From assembly GCA_017743585.1 (NCBI GenBank), contig JAGHYP010000136.1, positions 1 through 7,328 of the forward strand: a stretch of 7,328 bases of DNA, in the 5' to 3' direction. The position numbers were made by a program, and so were the translations under genes. Shown piece after piece: positions 1-6,050 of this stretch (position 1 is the stretch's first letter; each line of letters opens with the position of its first letter). The stretch is from Chloroflexota bacterium (GTDB lineage Bacteria; Chloroflexota; Anaerolineae; Aggregatilineales; UBA2796). Under the pieces are notes generated by a model. It was given only the letters and a program-made list of their open reading frames with translations, made no database searches and had not been told where the DNA came from.

Positions 1-2
1 CG

Positions 3-419
3 GGCGTTTACGGCAGCGCGAACGGGATTGGTTTTCACGAGTTTGCCTAGCGCGTGGCAGAAGTGAACAACTTGCCCGCGCTGCGCTACCATGCCGTGCG
101 CCACAACGGGCGCGCTGTGAGCAAAGTGGCAGTGGTGGCAGGCATGGGCGGCACGCCTGAGAACTTGCGCGAGGCAGCGCTGCTGGGCTGCGACACCTTC
201 GTGACAGGCGAGTGGTGGCCGCTCGGGCAGAGCGAGGCGCAAGCGCGCGCGCGCGAGGAGATTCGCGAGCTGCTCAAACAGCTCGACCTGAACATCGTCG
301 GCAGTTCGCGCTACTCAAGCGAGGCGATTGTGATGCGCGATGCGCTCTGCAATTGGTTGCAGACGAACATCCCTGCCGTTGATCCGATTTTTGTGCCACA
401 GGCAGATGCGTGGCGTTGA
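3..419 (+). pseudogene. NIF3-family dinuclear-metal protein, 3' part, interrupted by in-frame TAG
   Basis: This is the C-terminal part of a NIF3/YbgI-family protein (often annotated GTP cyclohydrolase 1 type 2-like); the 5' end lies outside the window. The frame open from base 3 reads GVYGSANGIGFHEFA, meets TAG at 48-50, then continues in the same frame as RVAEVNNLPALRYHAV. The two halves join smoothly in a family-like way, so the TAG looks like a nonsense change rather than a true gene end. Downstream come the family-like VAVVAGMGG, the LGCDTFVTGEW strand and a C-terminal PIFVPQADAWR. The family usually has a metal-ligand His four residues before a Glu near the C-terminus (GHYATE type). Here the matching segment is SSRYSSE: the Glu is kept but Arg (codon 309-311, CGC) stands where His is expected. 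A GTG at 54-56 could start a 121-residue remnant, but that would lack the N-terminal metal site. The alternatives are a sequencing error or TAG readthrough. The family call is confident; the pseudogene status is an inference. Confidence 0.75.
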
Positions 420-1113
420 TGTGGGGCGCTGGCTCGCGCTCTCAGCGCTGATCATCTTCCTGAGCGCCGCGCCTGCCGTTGCTCAGGAAGAGGGCTTGGC
501 GATCATCTCTTCGCCCGCGCCTAGGCAGACATTGGTTGGCGTGGTGACTGTGCAAGGCACGGCTGCCAGCCCGAATTTTCAGCGCTATCGCTTGGAATAC
601 GCCGTGCAGGGCAGCCTTGAGCCTGAGTGGTTCACCATTGTCGAGATCGCGCAGCAGGTGACGAACAGCACGCTTGCCTTGTGGGATACGACAGCCGTGC
701 CTGATGGCGTCTACCAGCTGCGCTTGCGCGTCTTTTTGCGCAGCGGCGCAGTCTTGCAGACCGTTGTGCAAGGTCTGAATGTGATCAACCGCAGCGCCAC
801 AGCCTTGCCGACTCCGCCGCTCGCCACGGCTTTCCCGACGCTTGGGCCGTCGCCGACTGCGCTCATTCAGCAGCCGCCGACCTTGCCGCCGCGCCCAACT
901 ATCGCCGGCATCGCGCCAACTCCGCTGCCGCTGAGCGAAGGGCGGCGCATCTCGATGCAAGCAGCGCTGATCTTACAAGCGTTGCAAGGCGCGTTCTGCA
1001 ATGGCGCGCTCTTCACGCTGTTCGCTTTCGGCTTGTTCGGCGCGTATCGGCTGTTTCACGTGCGCGTGCGCCCGCGCCTGCGCCGCTGGCTTTTGGATGG
1101 CGGTGACGAATGA
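406..1113 (+). CDS. Exported Ig-like domain protein with Pro/Thr stalk and C-terminal membrane anchor
   Basis: I do not recognise a named family. The 235-residue product has an N-terminal signal peptide (hydrophobic WLALSALIIFLSAAPAVA, likely cut after AVA near residue 26). A beta-sandwich-like domain follows at about residues 31-128, with the phrase LWDTTAVPDGVYQLRLRV (residues 92-109) that is common in extracellular Ig-like domains of Gram-positive and Chloroflexota proteins. Residues 129-178 are rich in Pro and Thr and probably form a stalk. A hydrophobic helix at about 195-215 is followed by the basic tail HVRVRPRLRRWLL, which would lie in the cytoplasm. I chose ATG 406 because it directly precedes the signal peptide; it overlaps the preceding NIF3 stop by 14 bp. 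GTG 421 is a possible alternative, and ATG 340 would add a non-signal-like extension. The gene overlaps the next by ATGA, so translation is probably coupled. The role is unknown; the Thr-rich stalk could be a glycosylation substrate. Confidence 0.75.
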   Translation: MRGVDVGRWLALSALIIFLSAAPAVAQEEGLAIISSPAPRQTLVGVVTVQGTAASPNFQRYRLEYAVQGSLEPEWFTIVEIAQQVTNSTLALWDTTAVPDGVYQLRLRVFLRSGAVLQTVVQGLNVINRSATALPTPPLATAFPTLGPSPTALIQQPPTLPPRPTIAGIAPTPLPLSEGRRISMQAALILQALQGAFCNGALFTLFAFGLFGAYRLFHVRVRPRLRRWLLDGGDE

Positions 1114-2309
1114 GGTCAGGGCGCTTGATCGCCGCGCTCGTGATCGGCGTTGTCCTGATCGCGAACGTCATTGCTTCATATCAGCTCTTCACGCGGCCGT
1201 ATCCCGGCTTCAACGATTATTTGACGGTCTGGGAAGCCTCGCGCCTGTTTTTCTATGAGGGACTCGATCCTTACAGCGCGCAGACCAGTCTCGCCATTCA
1301 GACGCGCATTTTCGGGCGCGCCGCCTTGCCCGATGAGCAGCCTAATCACTTCGCCTATCCATTTTACGCGATCTACTTCGTCTATCCGTTCATCCACACC
1401 GAGTACGCTTGGGCGACTGCGGCTTGGCTAGTCTTTCTTGAAGTCTGTCTGATCAGCGCGCTCGCGCTGATCCTCGATCTGCTCAAATGGCGCCCGCGTC
1501 CGCTGACTGTGGCCGCGTTAGCGCTGCTGAGCCTGCTGGCGTATCCTGCGGCACGCGGCTTGGTGCTGGGTCAGGTCAGCCATTTGGTCTATCTGCTGCA
1601 AGTGGCGGCGATCTGGGCGTTTGTGCGGCGGCGCGACGGCTTGGCAGGCGCGCTGCTGGCGCTCTCAACCTTCAAGCCGCAAATGAGCGTCCTCATCGTG
1701 CTGTTCTTGCTGGTGTGGGCTATGGCGCGGCGGCGCTGGCGCGCGATCGGCGCGTTCGGCGTCGGAATGGCGGCGCTGATCGGCTCATCGTTCCTATTGC
1801 AGCCGAATTGGGTAGAAGGCTTCCTGTATCAATTGACGCTCTACCCGAGCTACATCAGAGTCTCGACGCCGATCTGGGTTGTGACAGACTACCTGCTCGG
1901 CTTGGGGCGCTGGGCAGAGGTCGGCTTGAACGTTCTAGGCGCGCTCGTCATGTTGTGGGCGTGGTGGCAAGCGTTGCGGCATGGCACGGTTGGGCATTTC
2001 GCGTGGACACTGATGCTGACGCTGACGCTGACACACGTGATCGGCTTGCGCACGGCGACGCCGCATTTTGTGGTCTTTTGGCTGCCGCTGATGTTCTATC
2101 TGCGCGACTGGGCGCGGCAGCGGCGCTACGGCGTGATGATCAGCGTGCTGGCAGCGCTCTTCGTGCTGCCGTGGCTGTACTTCTTGCTGACCATTGGCGA
2201 AGGCAAGTTTGAGCATCCGACGCTCTTCTTGCTGCCGTTCATCGCGCTCATTGCGCTCGCTCTGACGCGCCGCCAATGGTCGGCGGCAGCGCTGGATTGG
2301 TCGGTCTAG
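1110..2309 (+). CDS. GT87/DUF2029-type polytopic membrane glycosyltransferase
   Basis: The 399-residue protein has roughly ten hydrophobic segments and reads like the GT87 (DUF2029) branch of the GT-C fold. These enzymes use polyprenyl-phosphate sugars to add mannose or similar residues on the outer face of the membrane. Supporting signs are: one N-terminal helix followed by an acidic loop, PGFNDYLTVWEASRLFF (Asp36, the usual GT-C catalytic-loop position); GLDPYS; FAYPFYAIYFVYPF at residues 81-94; GLVLGQVSHLVYLL with Gly-Gln 154-155; and STFKPQMSVL with Lys-Pro 189-190. These match the family pattern of loop Asp, Tyr-Pro, Gly-Gln and Lys-Pro in order. The start ATG overlaps the stop of the Ig-like gene by 4 bp (ATGA), which suggests co-translation and a shared job in the envelope. 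The stop is TAG, 5 bp from the stop of the convergent oxidoreductase gene. Donor and acceptor cannot be read from the sequence. Confidence 0.8.
   Translation: MRSGRLIAALVIGVVLIANVIASYQLFTRPYPGFNDYLTVWEASRLFFYEGLDPYSAQTSLAIQTRIFGRAALPDEQPNHFAYPFYAIYFVYPFIHTEYAWATAAWLVFLEVCLISALALILDLLKWRPRPLTVAALALLSLLAYPAARGLVLGQVSHLVYLLQVAAIWAFVRRRDGLAGALLALSTFKPQMSVLIVLFLLVWAMARRRWRAIGAFGVGMAALIGSSFLLQPNWVEGFLYQLTLYPSYIRVSTPIWVVTDYLLGLGRWAEVGLNVLGALVMLWAWWQALRHGTVGHFAWTLMLTLTLTHVIGLRTATPHFVVFWLPLMFYLRDWARQRRYGVMISVLAALFVLPWLYFLLTIGEGKFEHPTLFLLPFIALIALALTRRQWSAAALDWSV
2010..2033 (+). repeat. Four-copy hexamer repeat inside the GT87 gene
   Basis: Four near-identical hexamers (CTGATG, CTGACG, CTGACG, CTGACA) lie in frame and encode alternating Leu/Met and Thr in a membrane segment. 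Slippage by one unit would add or remove two residues without breaking the frame. It is short and probably of no functional importance. Confidence 0.55.
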
Positions 2310-2314
2310 CGCCT

Positions 2315-3343
2315 TCACAAGACCAGCTCTGCGAGCAGGCGCACAGCGCGGATGTCGTTCGTCTGCAGGTTGAGCGTGGTGATCGGCACATCGCGCCATG
2401 CCGCAAGCCGATCTGCAATGCGCTCGGGCGTGCCGCATAGCGCCACTTCATCTACGAGCGCGTCAGGCACTTGCAGCGCGGCTTCCATCTTCTTTCCTTC
2501 CAGATAAAGCGTCTGAACCCGCTCCGCTGCTGCCTCATAGCCGTAGCGGCACACCAGATCGTAGTAGAAATTCTTGCCGCGCGCGCCCATGCCTCCGATG
2601 TACAGCGCCAAAAATGGCTTGAGGCTCAAAAAGCACGCCTCAAGGTCATCGCCAAGCACGACAGGCACGATCGGCGCGATATCGAACTGCGCGTAGCCTT
2701 TTCCGTTGCCTGCCGCTGCGAAGCCTGCCTCAATCGCCTCGCGATATTCGCTGTAGCGATACGGCGAGAAAAAGATCGGCAGCCAACCATCGGCGATCTC
2801 AGCAGCGAGCTGCACATTTTTCGGCCCGATGGCGGCGAGGTAGATCGGCAAATCGGCGCGTCCGTGGATGATGCTCTTGAGCGGCTTGCCCAAGCCAGTG
2901 GCATCCGCGCCGTTGTAAGGCACGCGATACACCTCGCCTTGAAAAACCAGCGGCGCCTCGCGGCGGAAGATGGCGCGCAGAATTGCCACATACTCGCGCG
3001 TGCGCGCTAGCGGCTTGCTGTATGGCTGACCGTGCCAGCCTTCCACCACCTGCGGACCGGATAGCCCTAGGCCGAGCAGGAAACGCCCGCCGCTGAGCTG
3101 ATCGAGCGTGATAGCGGTCATGGCAGTGGTGGCAGGCGTGCGCGCGGGAATCTGCATCACTGCTGTGCCGAGATGCACGCGCTGAGTCAGCGCGCCGATC
3201 CACGCCAAGGGCGTCACTGCATCCGAGCCGTACGCTTCCGACGTCCAGACGGCGTAGTAGCCGAGCCGATCTGCCTCTTGGATCAGCGCCAGGGGCAGCT
3301 CGATGCGCGCGCCGCTATAGCCGAGCATCAAACCGAGCCGCAT
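2315..3343 (-). CDS. LLM-class flavin/F420-dependent oxidoreductase (Rv3520c-like)
   Basis: The 342-residue protein belongs to the luciferase-like monooxygenase superfamily and closely resembles the probable F420-dependent branch typified by mycobacterial Rv3520c. The TIM-barrel landmarks are in order: MRLGLMLGYSG at the start, EADRLGYYAVWTSEAYGSD (residues 23-41), RVHLGTAVMQIPARTP (55-70), TLDQLSGGRFLLGLGLSG (79-96), GLGKPLKSIIH (150-160), LPIYLAAIGPKN (165-176), AAEIADGWLPIFFSP (180-194), ALYIGGMGARGKNFYYDL (246-263) and PDALVDEVALCGTPERIADRL (293-313). I chose ATG 3343 because it gives the family's usual N-terminus; an upstream in-frame start at 3421 would add 26 residues that look unlike the family and overlap the aldolase. 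A weak AGGGA lies 13 nt before the ATG. Substrate is unknown, and F420 rather than FMN is inferred from family. It lies 74 bp downstream of the aldolase gene and is probably co-transcribed. Confidence 0.85.
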   Translation of the reverse strand: MRLGLMLGYSGARIELPLALIQEADRLGYYAVWTSEAYGSDAVTPLAWIGALTQRVHLGTAVMQIPARTPATTAMTAITLDQLSGGRFLLGLGLSGPQVVEGWHGQPYSKPLARTREYVAILRAIFRREAPLVFQGEVYRVPYNGADATGLGKPLKSIIHGRADLPIYLAAIGPKNVQLAAEIADGWLPIFFSPYRYSEYREAIEAGFAAAGNGKGYAQFDIAPIVPVVLGDDLEACFLSLKPFLALYIGGMGARGKNFYYDLVCRYGYEAAAERVQTLYLEGKKMEAALQVPDALVDEVALCGTPERIADRLAAWRDVPITTLNLQTNDIRAVRLLAELVL

Positions 3344-3375
3344 AGAGGTCAAAAATCCCTTGTGAAAAGAATTTT

Positions 3376-3403
3376 GCCGCTCCTGCAGCGGCGCAAGAGC
3401 GGC
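3376..3403 (-). other. Two mutually exclusive hairpins between aldolase and oxidoreductase genes
   Basis: In the 74-bp gap the segment 3376-3382 can pair either with 3387-3392 (6-bp stem GCCGCT/AGCGGC, 5-nt loop) or with 3397-3403 (7-bp stem GCCGCTC/GAGCGGC, 14-nt loop). On the - strand transcript the stem is followed by AAAATTCTTTT, which is T-rich but not a clean U tract. This could be a weak intrinsic terminator or attenuator that lowers expression of the oxidoreductase relative to the aldolase, or a processing site. Function is an inference. Confidence 0.35.
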
Positions 3404-3417
3404 AGCGTGCGCTGGCT

Positions 3418-4515
3418 TCAAGCGACCGTGATCTCTTCACATAGATAAACATCCTGAATAGCGTGCAGCAGCGCCACGCCTTCCGCCATTGGACGCTGGA
3501 ACGCCTTGCGCCCGCTGATCAAGCCCATGCCGCCGGCGCGCTTGTTGATGACCGCCGTCATGATCGCCTCGGCGAAGTCATTCTCGCCGCTGGCGCCGCC
3601 GCTGCTGACCAGCCCAGCGCGCCCCATGTAGCTGTTGACGACCTGATAGCGCGTCAGGTCAATCGGATGATCAGTGGTCAGCTGCGTGTAGATGCGCTCA
3701 TCCAGCCTGCCGTACGTCGAGCCGCCCATGTTGAGTGCCTTGTAGCCGCCGTTGCCCGTCGGCAGTTTTTGCTTGACGATATCCGCCTGAATGGTCACCC
3801 CTAGATGATTCGCTTGCCCGGTGATATCAGCGCTGGTCTCGTGATTGACACCATTGACATTGAAAGCAGGATTGCGCGCGTAGCACCACAGCACGGTCGC
3901 CATGCCTAGCTCGTGCGCACGGTAGAACGCCTCAGCCACTTCCACCAATTGGCGCTTGCTGAGCTGATCGCCGAAGTAGATCGTCGCGCCAATCGCCACT
4001 GCGCCCATATCCCAAGCTTGCTTAACCATGCCGAACATGACCTGATCGTAGCTGTTCGGATAGCTGAGCAGCTCGTTATGATTGATCTTGACAATGAACG
4101 GAATCTTATGCGCATACTTGCGCGCCACCGCGCCCAAGACGCCGAAGGTCGAGGCGACGGCGTTGCAGCCGCCTTCAATCGCCAAGCGCACGATGTTTTC
4201 AGGATCGAAGTAAGCGGGATTCTTGGCAAAGGACGCGCCGGCTGAATGCTCAATGCCTTGATCCACAGGCAGGATCGAGAGGTAGCCCGTGCCTGCCAAG
4301 CGACCTGCGTTGAACAGCTGCTGCAAGCTGCGCAAGACCTGCGGCGGGCGGTCGCTGAGCGCCCAGACGCGATCTACGAAATCGGGCGAAGGCAAGTACA
4401 GCTGATCGCGGCTGATGGTCTGGCAGGTGTGCTTGAGCAAGTAATCTGCTTTATCGCCAAGCGCCTGCACAATTTGGTCGTAGGTGAGCGTACGCGGCGC
4501 TGTTGCAATGCCCAT
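3418..4515 (-). CDS. fbaB: Class I fructose-bisphosphate aldolase, DhnA/FbaB type
   Basis: This enzyme splits fructose 1,6-bisphosphate into dihydroxyacetone phosphate and glyceraldehyde 3-phosphate (reversible) through a Schiff base, with no metal. The protein (365 residues from ATG 4515) matches E. coli FbaB along its whole length. Landmarks, numbered from this ATG: KHTCQTISRDQLYLPSPDFV near the start, GTGYLSILPVDQGIEHSAGA (75-94), PFIVKINHNE (139-148), GAVAIGATIYFG (171-182), LGMATVLWCYARN (203-215), TGQANHLGVTIQADIVKQK (232-250), GGYKALN and SSGGASGEND (304-313), with INKRAGGMGLISGRKAF at the C-terminal phosphate-binding end. Lys248 in ADIVKQK is the probable Schiff-base lysine (inference from family). 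ATG 4515 is favoured over GTG 4524 because a perfect GAGGAG lies 8 nt before it, whereas GTG 4524 overlaps that site. The gene is the first after a 48-bp gap and may have its own promoter. Confidence 0.95.
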   Translation of the reverse strand: MGIATAPRTLTYDQIVQALGDKADYLLKHTCQTISRDQLYLPSPDFVDRVWALSDRPPQVLRSLQQLFNAGRLAGTGYLSILPVDQGIEHSAGASFAKNPAYFDPENIVRLAIEGGCNAVASTFGVLGAVARKYAHKIPFIVKINHNELLSYPNSYDQVMFGMVKQAWDMGAVAIGATIYFGDQLSKRQLVEVAEAFYRAHELGMATVLWCYARNPAFNVNGVNHETSADITGQANHLGVTIQADIVKQKLPTGNGGYKALNMGGSTYGRLDERIYTQLTTDHPIDLTRYQVVNSYMGRAGLVSSGGASGENDFAEAIMTAVINKRAGGMGLISGRKAFQRPMAEGVALLHAIQDVYLCEEITVA

Positions 4516-4523
4516 CTCAAACA

Positions 4524-4529
4524 CTCCTC
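4524..4529 (-). promoter_or_regulatory. Strong ribosome binding site of the aldolase gene
   Basis: GAGGAG lies 8 nt upstream of ATG 4515 on the - strand. It decides the start: the alternative GTG at 4524-4522 shares a base with it and would leave no spacing. Confidence 0.8.
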
Positions 4530-4551
4530 ACACTTTTTGCGCGTTGCGCTG

Positions 4552-4557
4552 AGTATA
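4552..4557 (-). promoter_or_regulatory. Possible -10 box for the aldolase gene
   Basis: TATACT sits just downstream of the lipoprotein stop codon and 36 nt before the aldolase ATG. No good -35 hexamer is seen at 16-18 bp, so this is only a candidate internal promoter. Confidence 0.3.
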
Positions 4558-4563
4558 GCGCGC

Positions 4564-5193
4564 TCAGTTGCCAAAGCGCACAACGATCACGCCGGTCAGG
4601 CTCTGGCAGAAGCGATCGCCATTCCGTAGCGGCATCACTTCCCAAGCGTAGTTGCCCAGCCCTGTGAAGAGTTCTCGCTTGAACGTGACCGTTGTCTCAG
4701 TCACGTCTTGAACGAAGACATAGCGCTTGGCAGGCGAGAGCAGCCAGACGCGATAGCCTTCCGCGCCTTCCACAGGCGTCCACGAGACCTGCCCATTGGT
4801 CTCCCGATCAGCGATCAAGCCTGTAGTCGGCGCGCTGCGCGCAAACGCCAGACAGGCGACGTCGAAGATGTGATCAGGCGCAACAGTCGGCGGCCCGCCG
4901 ATGGGCGTCGCGACCAGCGCGCCGAGATTTTCAGTGCGGCGCGCAGCCGGCGTGATGGTCGGGCGTATGTTCAGCGTCGGCAAGGCAGCGCGTGGCGTGT
5001 TGGTCACGAAGACGGTCGGCGTCCACGTCGGCGGCAAAGTGAGAGTCGGGCGCGGCGTGTTGCTCGGCGTGGGTGTGGGCGTGAGTGTGGGTGTCGGCGT
5101 CGGCTCAGGCGCGCCGCACGCCGCGAGCGGGGCAATCAAAAGCGCACCGAGCAATTTGTGAATCTTCCGCAGCATGTGATACAAGCCTTTCAT
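4564..5193 (-). CDS. Pro/Thr-rich lipoprotein with C-terminal Fn3-like domain
   Basis: I do not recognise a named family. The 209-residue product starts with a basic, hydrophobic signal ending in a lipobox (LIAPLAAC; lipid-modified Cys26), so it should be anchored to the outer face of the membrane. Residues 27-85 form an extended linker of TP/PT repeats. Residues about 108-208 look like a compact beta domain: NGQVSWTPVEGAEGYRVWLL is the classic fibronectin-III-like 'WTPVEGAxGYRV' pattern, followed by VQDVTETTVTF and GNYAWEVMPL. ATG 5193 overlaps the preceding gene's stop (ATGA), which favours coupled translation. ATG 5175 is a fair alternative: it has AAAGG 10 nt upstream and gives a more typical signal (MLRKIHKLLGALLIAPLAAC). 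Such proteins often bind ligands or cell-surface partners, but nothing here identifies one. It forms a coupled set with the three-helix protein and the globin. Confidence 0.75.
   Translation of the reverse strand: MKGLYHMLRKIHKLLGALLIAPLAACGAPEPTPTPTLTPTPTPSNTPRPTLTLPPTWTPTVFVTNTPRAALPTLNIRPTITPAARRTENLGALVATPIGGPPTVAPDHIFDVACLAFARSAPTTGLIADRETNGQVSWTPVEGAEGYRVWLLSPAKRYVFVQDVTETTVTFKRELFTGLGNYAWEVMPLRNGDRFCQSLTGVIVVRFGN
5066..5101 (-). repeat. Hexamer repeats encoding the Pro-Thr linker
   Basis: Six consecutive hexamers of the pattern RGYGTS (+ strand) encode the PTPTPTLTPTPTP stretch of the lipoprotein. Loss or gain of one unit would change the linker by one Pro-Thr pair and keep the frame, so length variation among strains is likely. 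Confidence 0.6.
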
Positions 5194-5600
5194 GGTGCGC
5201 TGAACGCCTCAGCCAGTGACACAAGCGACCAGATCAGCGCGCCGAGCGCGAGCAAGGCGCTGAACAGCACATACAGCGCAGCCGCCTTGCCGATCTGCAG
5301 CGGCGTCTCGCTGAACTCAAAGCCGACCATCAGCCGCCAGCCGAGCCAGTAGAACGCCGCGCCGATGATCGCCGTTCCGAGCAGGAGCGCATTGGCGAGC
5401 GCGACGTCAATTTGGTCAGCGCGCGCGCGGAAGAACACGCTGAACAACAACAGGGCGATCACAGCGGTCAGGATGAGCGCGGCGAGCGCAGCGAGGACAA
5501 TGCGCAGCGGTCGCGACCGCTTGCCGAGCCATGTGGCAAGGCGCGTGAGCAGGTCAATCTTCGGCGCAGCGTTGGCGGAGGCGCGCTTCCGCTTGCTCAT
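5190..5600 (-). CDS. Small three-helix integral membrane protein, function unknown
   Basis: The 136-residue protein has a basic cytoplasmic N-terminus (MSKRKRASANAAPK, then KRSRPLR before the first helix) and three predicted membrane helices at about residues 33-57, 66-92 and 106-129. The second helix is separated from the first by FRARADQID and from the third by the short polar loop GFEFSETPLQIGK. I see no catalytic or metal-binding motif and do not recognise the family. Its ATG overlaps the globin stop by 4 bp and its stop overlaps the lipoprotein ATG by 4 bp, so it is the middle member of a tightly coupled three-gene set. This supports a shared membrane complex or at least fixed stoichiometry, which is an inference. 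No clear Shine-Dalgarno sequence precedes it, consistent with coupling. Confidence 0.7.
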   Translation of the reverse strand: MSKRKRASANAAPKIDLLTRLATWLGKRSRPLRIVLAALAALILTAVIALLLFSVFFRARADQIDVALANALLLGTAIIGAAFYWLGWRLMVGFEFSETPLQIGKAAALYVLFSALLALGALIWSLVSLAEAFSAP

Positions 5601-6013
5601 GGCTCAGACTCGCGCAGAATGCCGCGCGACGGCTGATTGATCATGAAAGTCGAAGCGTTCTCAAAGTACTGGCGCATTTGGCTATAGGCGGGCTCGCCAA
5701 TTTGCGCCTCTTCGAGCGCGGCAAGCATCGCCGAGAGCCATGCGTCGCGCTCAGCCTGACCGATTGCGTAAGGCGCGTGGCGCATCCGCAGGCGCGGATG
5801 TCCGCGCTCGGCGCTGTAATGCGGCGGTCCGCCGAAGTATTGAATGACGAACAAGCGCAGGCGGCGCTCAGCGCCTGCCAGATCTTCGGGATAGAGCGGA
5901 CGCAACACAGGGTCTGTCTTGACGCGACGGTAGAAAGCGGCGATCAAGCGCTCGATAGCTGCTTCGCCGATCAGCTCGTAAACGCTTTTGAGGCTGTGTT
6001 GAGTTTCTGACAT
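5597..6013 (-). CDS. glbO: Group II truncated haemoglobin (trHbO type)
   Basis: The 138-residue haem protein matches mycobacterial GlbO closely. These globins bind O2 and other small ligands and have been linked to oxygen handling and NO or peroxide chemistry. Group II signatures are present: Tyr28 (B10) in AAFYRRV, Tyr41 (CD1) in LYPEDLAGAERRLR, the stretch YFGGPPHYSAERGHPRLRM, the proximal His79 (F8) in RMRHAPYAIG, and Trp92 (G8) in RDAWLSAM. The C-terminal helix YSQMRQYFENASTFMINQP completes the fold. I chose ATG 6013 because the globin domain starts there; an upstream in-frame ATG at 6115 would add 34 residues that overlap the degraded region and look non-coding. No clear Shine-Dalgarno sequence is seen. 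It is the first gene of the coupled globin-membrane protein-lipoprotein set. Confidence 0.93.
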   Translation of the reverse strand: MSETQHSLKSVYELIGEAAIERLIAAFYRRVKTDPVLRPLYPEDLAGAERRLRLFVIQYFGGPPHYSAERGHPRLRMRHAPYAIGQAERDAWLSAMLAALEEAQIGEPAYSQMRQYFENASTFMINQPSRGILRESEP

Positions 6014-6050
6014 GCTGCGATGCCAATCGCTCTCTGAATAGCGTGCGATC

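Noticed and set aside
442..960. Long - strand open frame opposite the Ig-like gene
   Set aside because: It is very Arg-rich and without recognisable motifs, while the + strand frame has a signal peptide, a domain and a membrane anchor; it is typical antisense openness in GC-rich DNA.
1487..2212. 241-codon + strand frame inside the GT87 gene
   Set aside because: It is low-complexity Ala/Arg-rich and out of frame with the clearly membrane-embedded GT87 protein.
3344..3421. 26-residue N-terminal extension of the oxidoreductase from ATG 3421
   Set aside because: The family N-terminus begins at ATG 3343; the extension overlaps the aldolase stop and contains the hairpin sequences.
4516..4563. GC-rich inverted repeat followed by a homopolymer run, considered as a terminator for the lipoprotein gene
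   Set aside because: The run is A5 on the - strand, so the transcript would lack the U tract needed for an intrinsic terminator.
5060..5103. G/T-rich hexamer tract, considered as a CRISPR-like or regulatory repeat
   Set aside because: The repeats have no spacers and simply encode the Pro-Thr linker of the lipoprotein.
4708..5352. 214-codon + strand frame opposite the lipoprotein and membrane protein
   Set aside because: It is Arg-rich without a domain and spans two well-supported - strand genes and their overlap.
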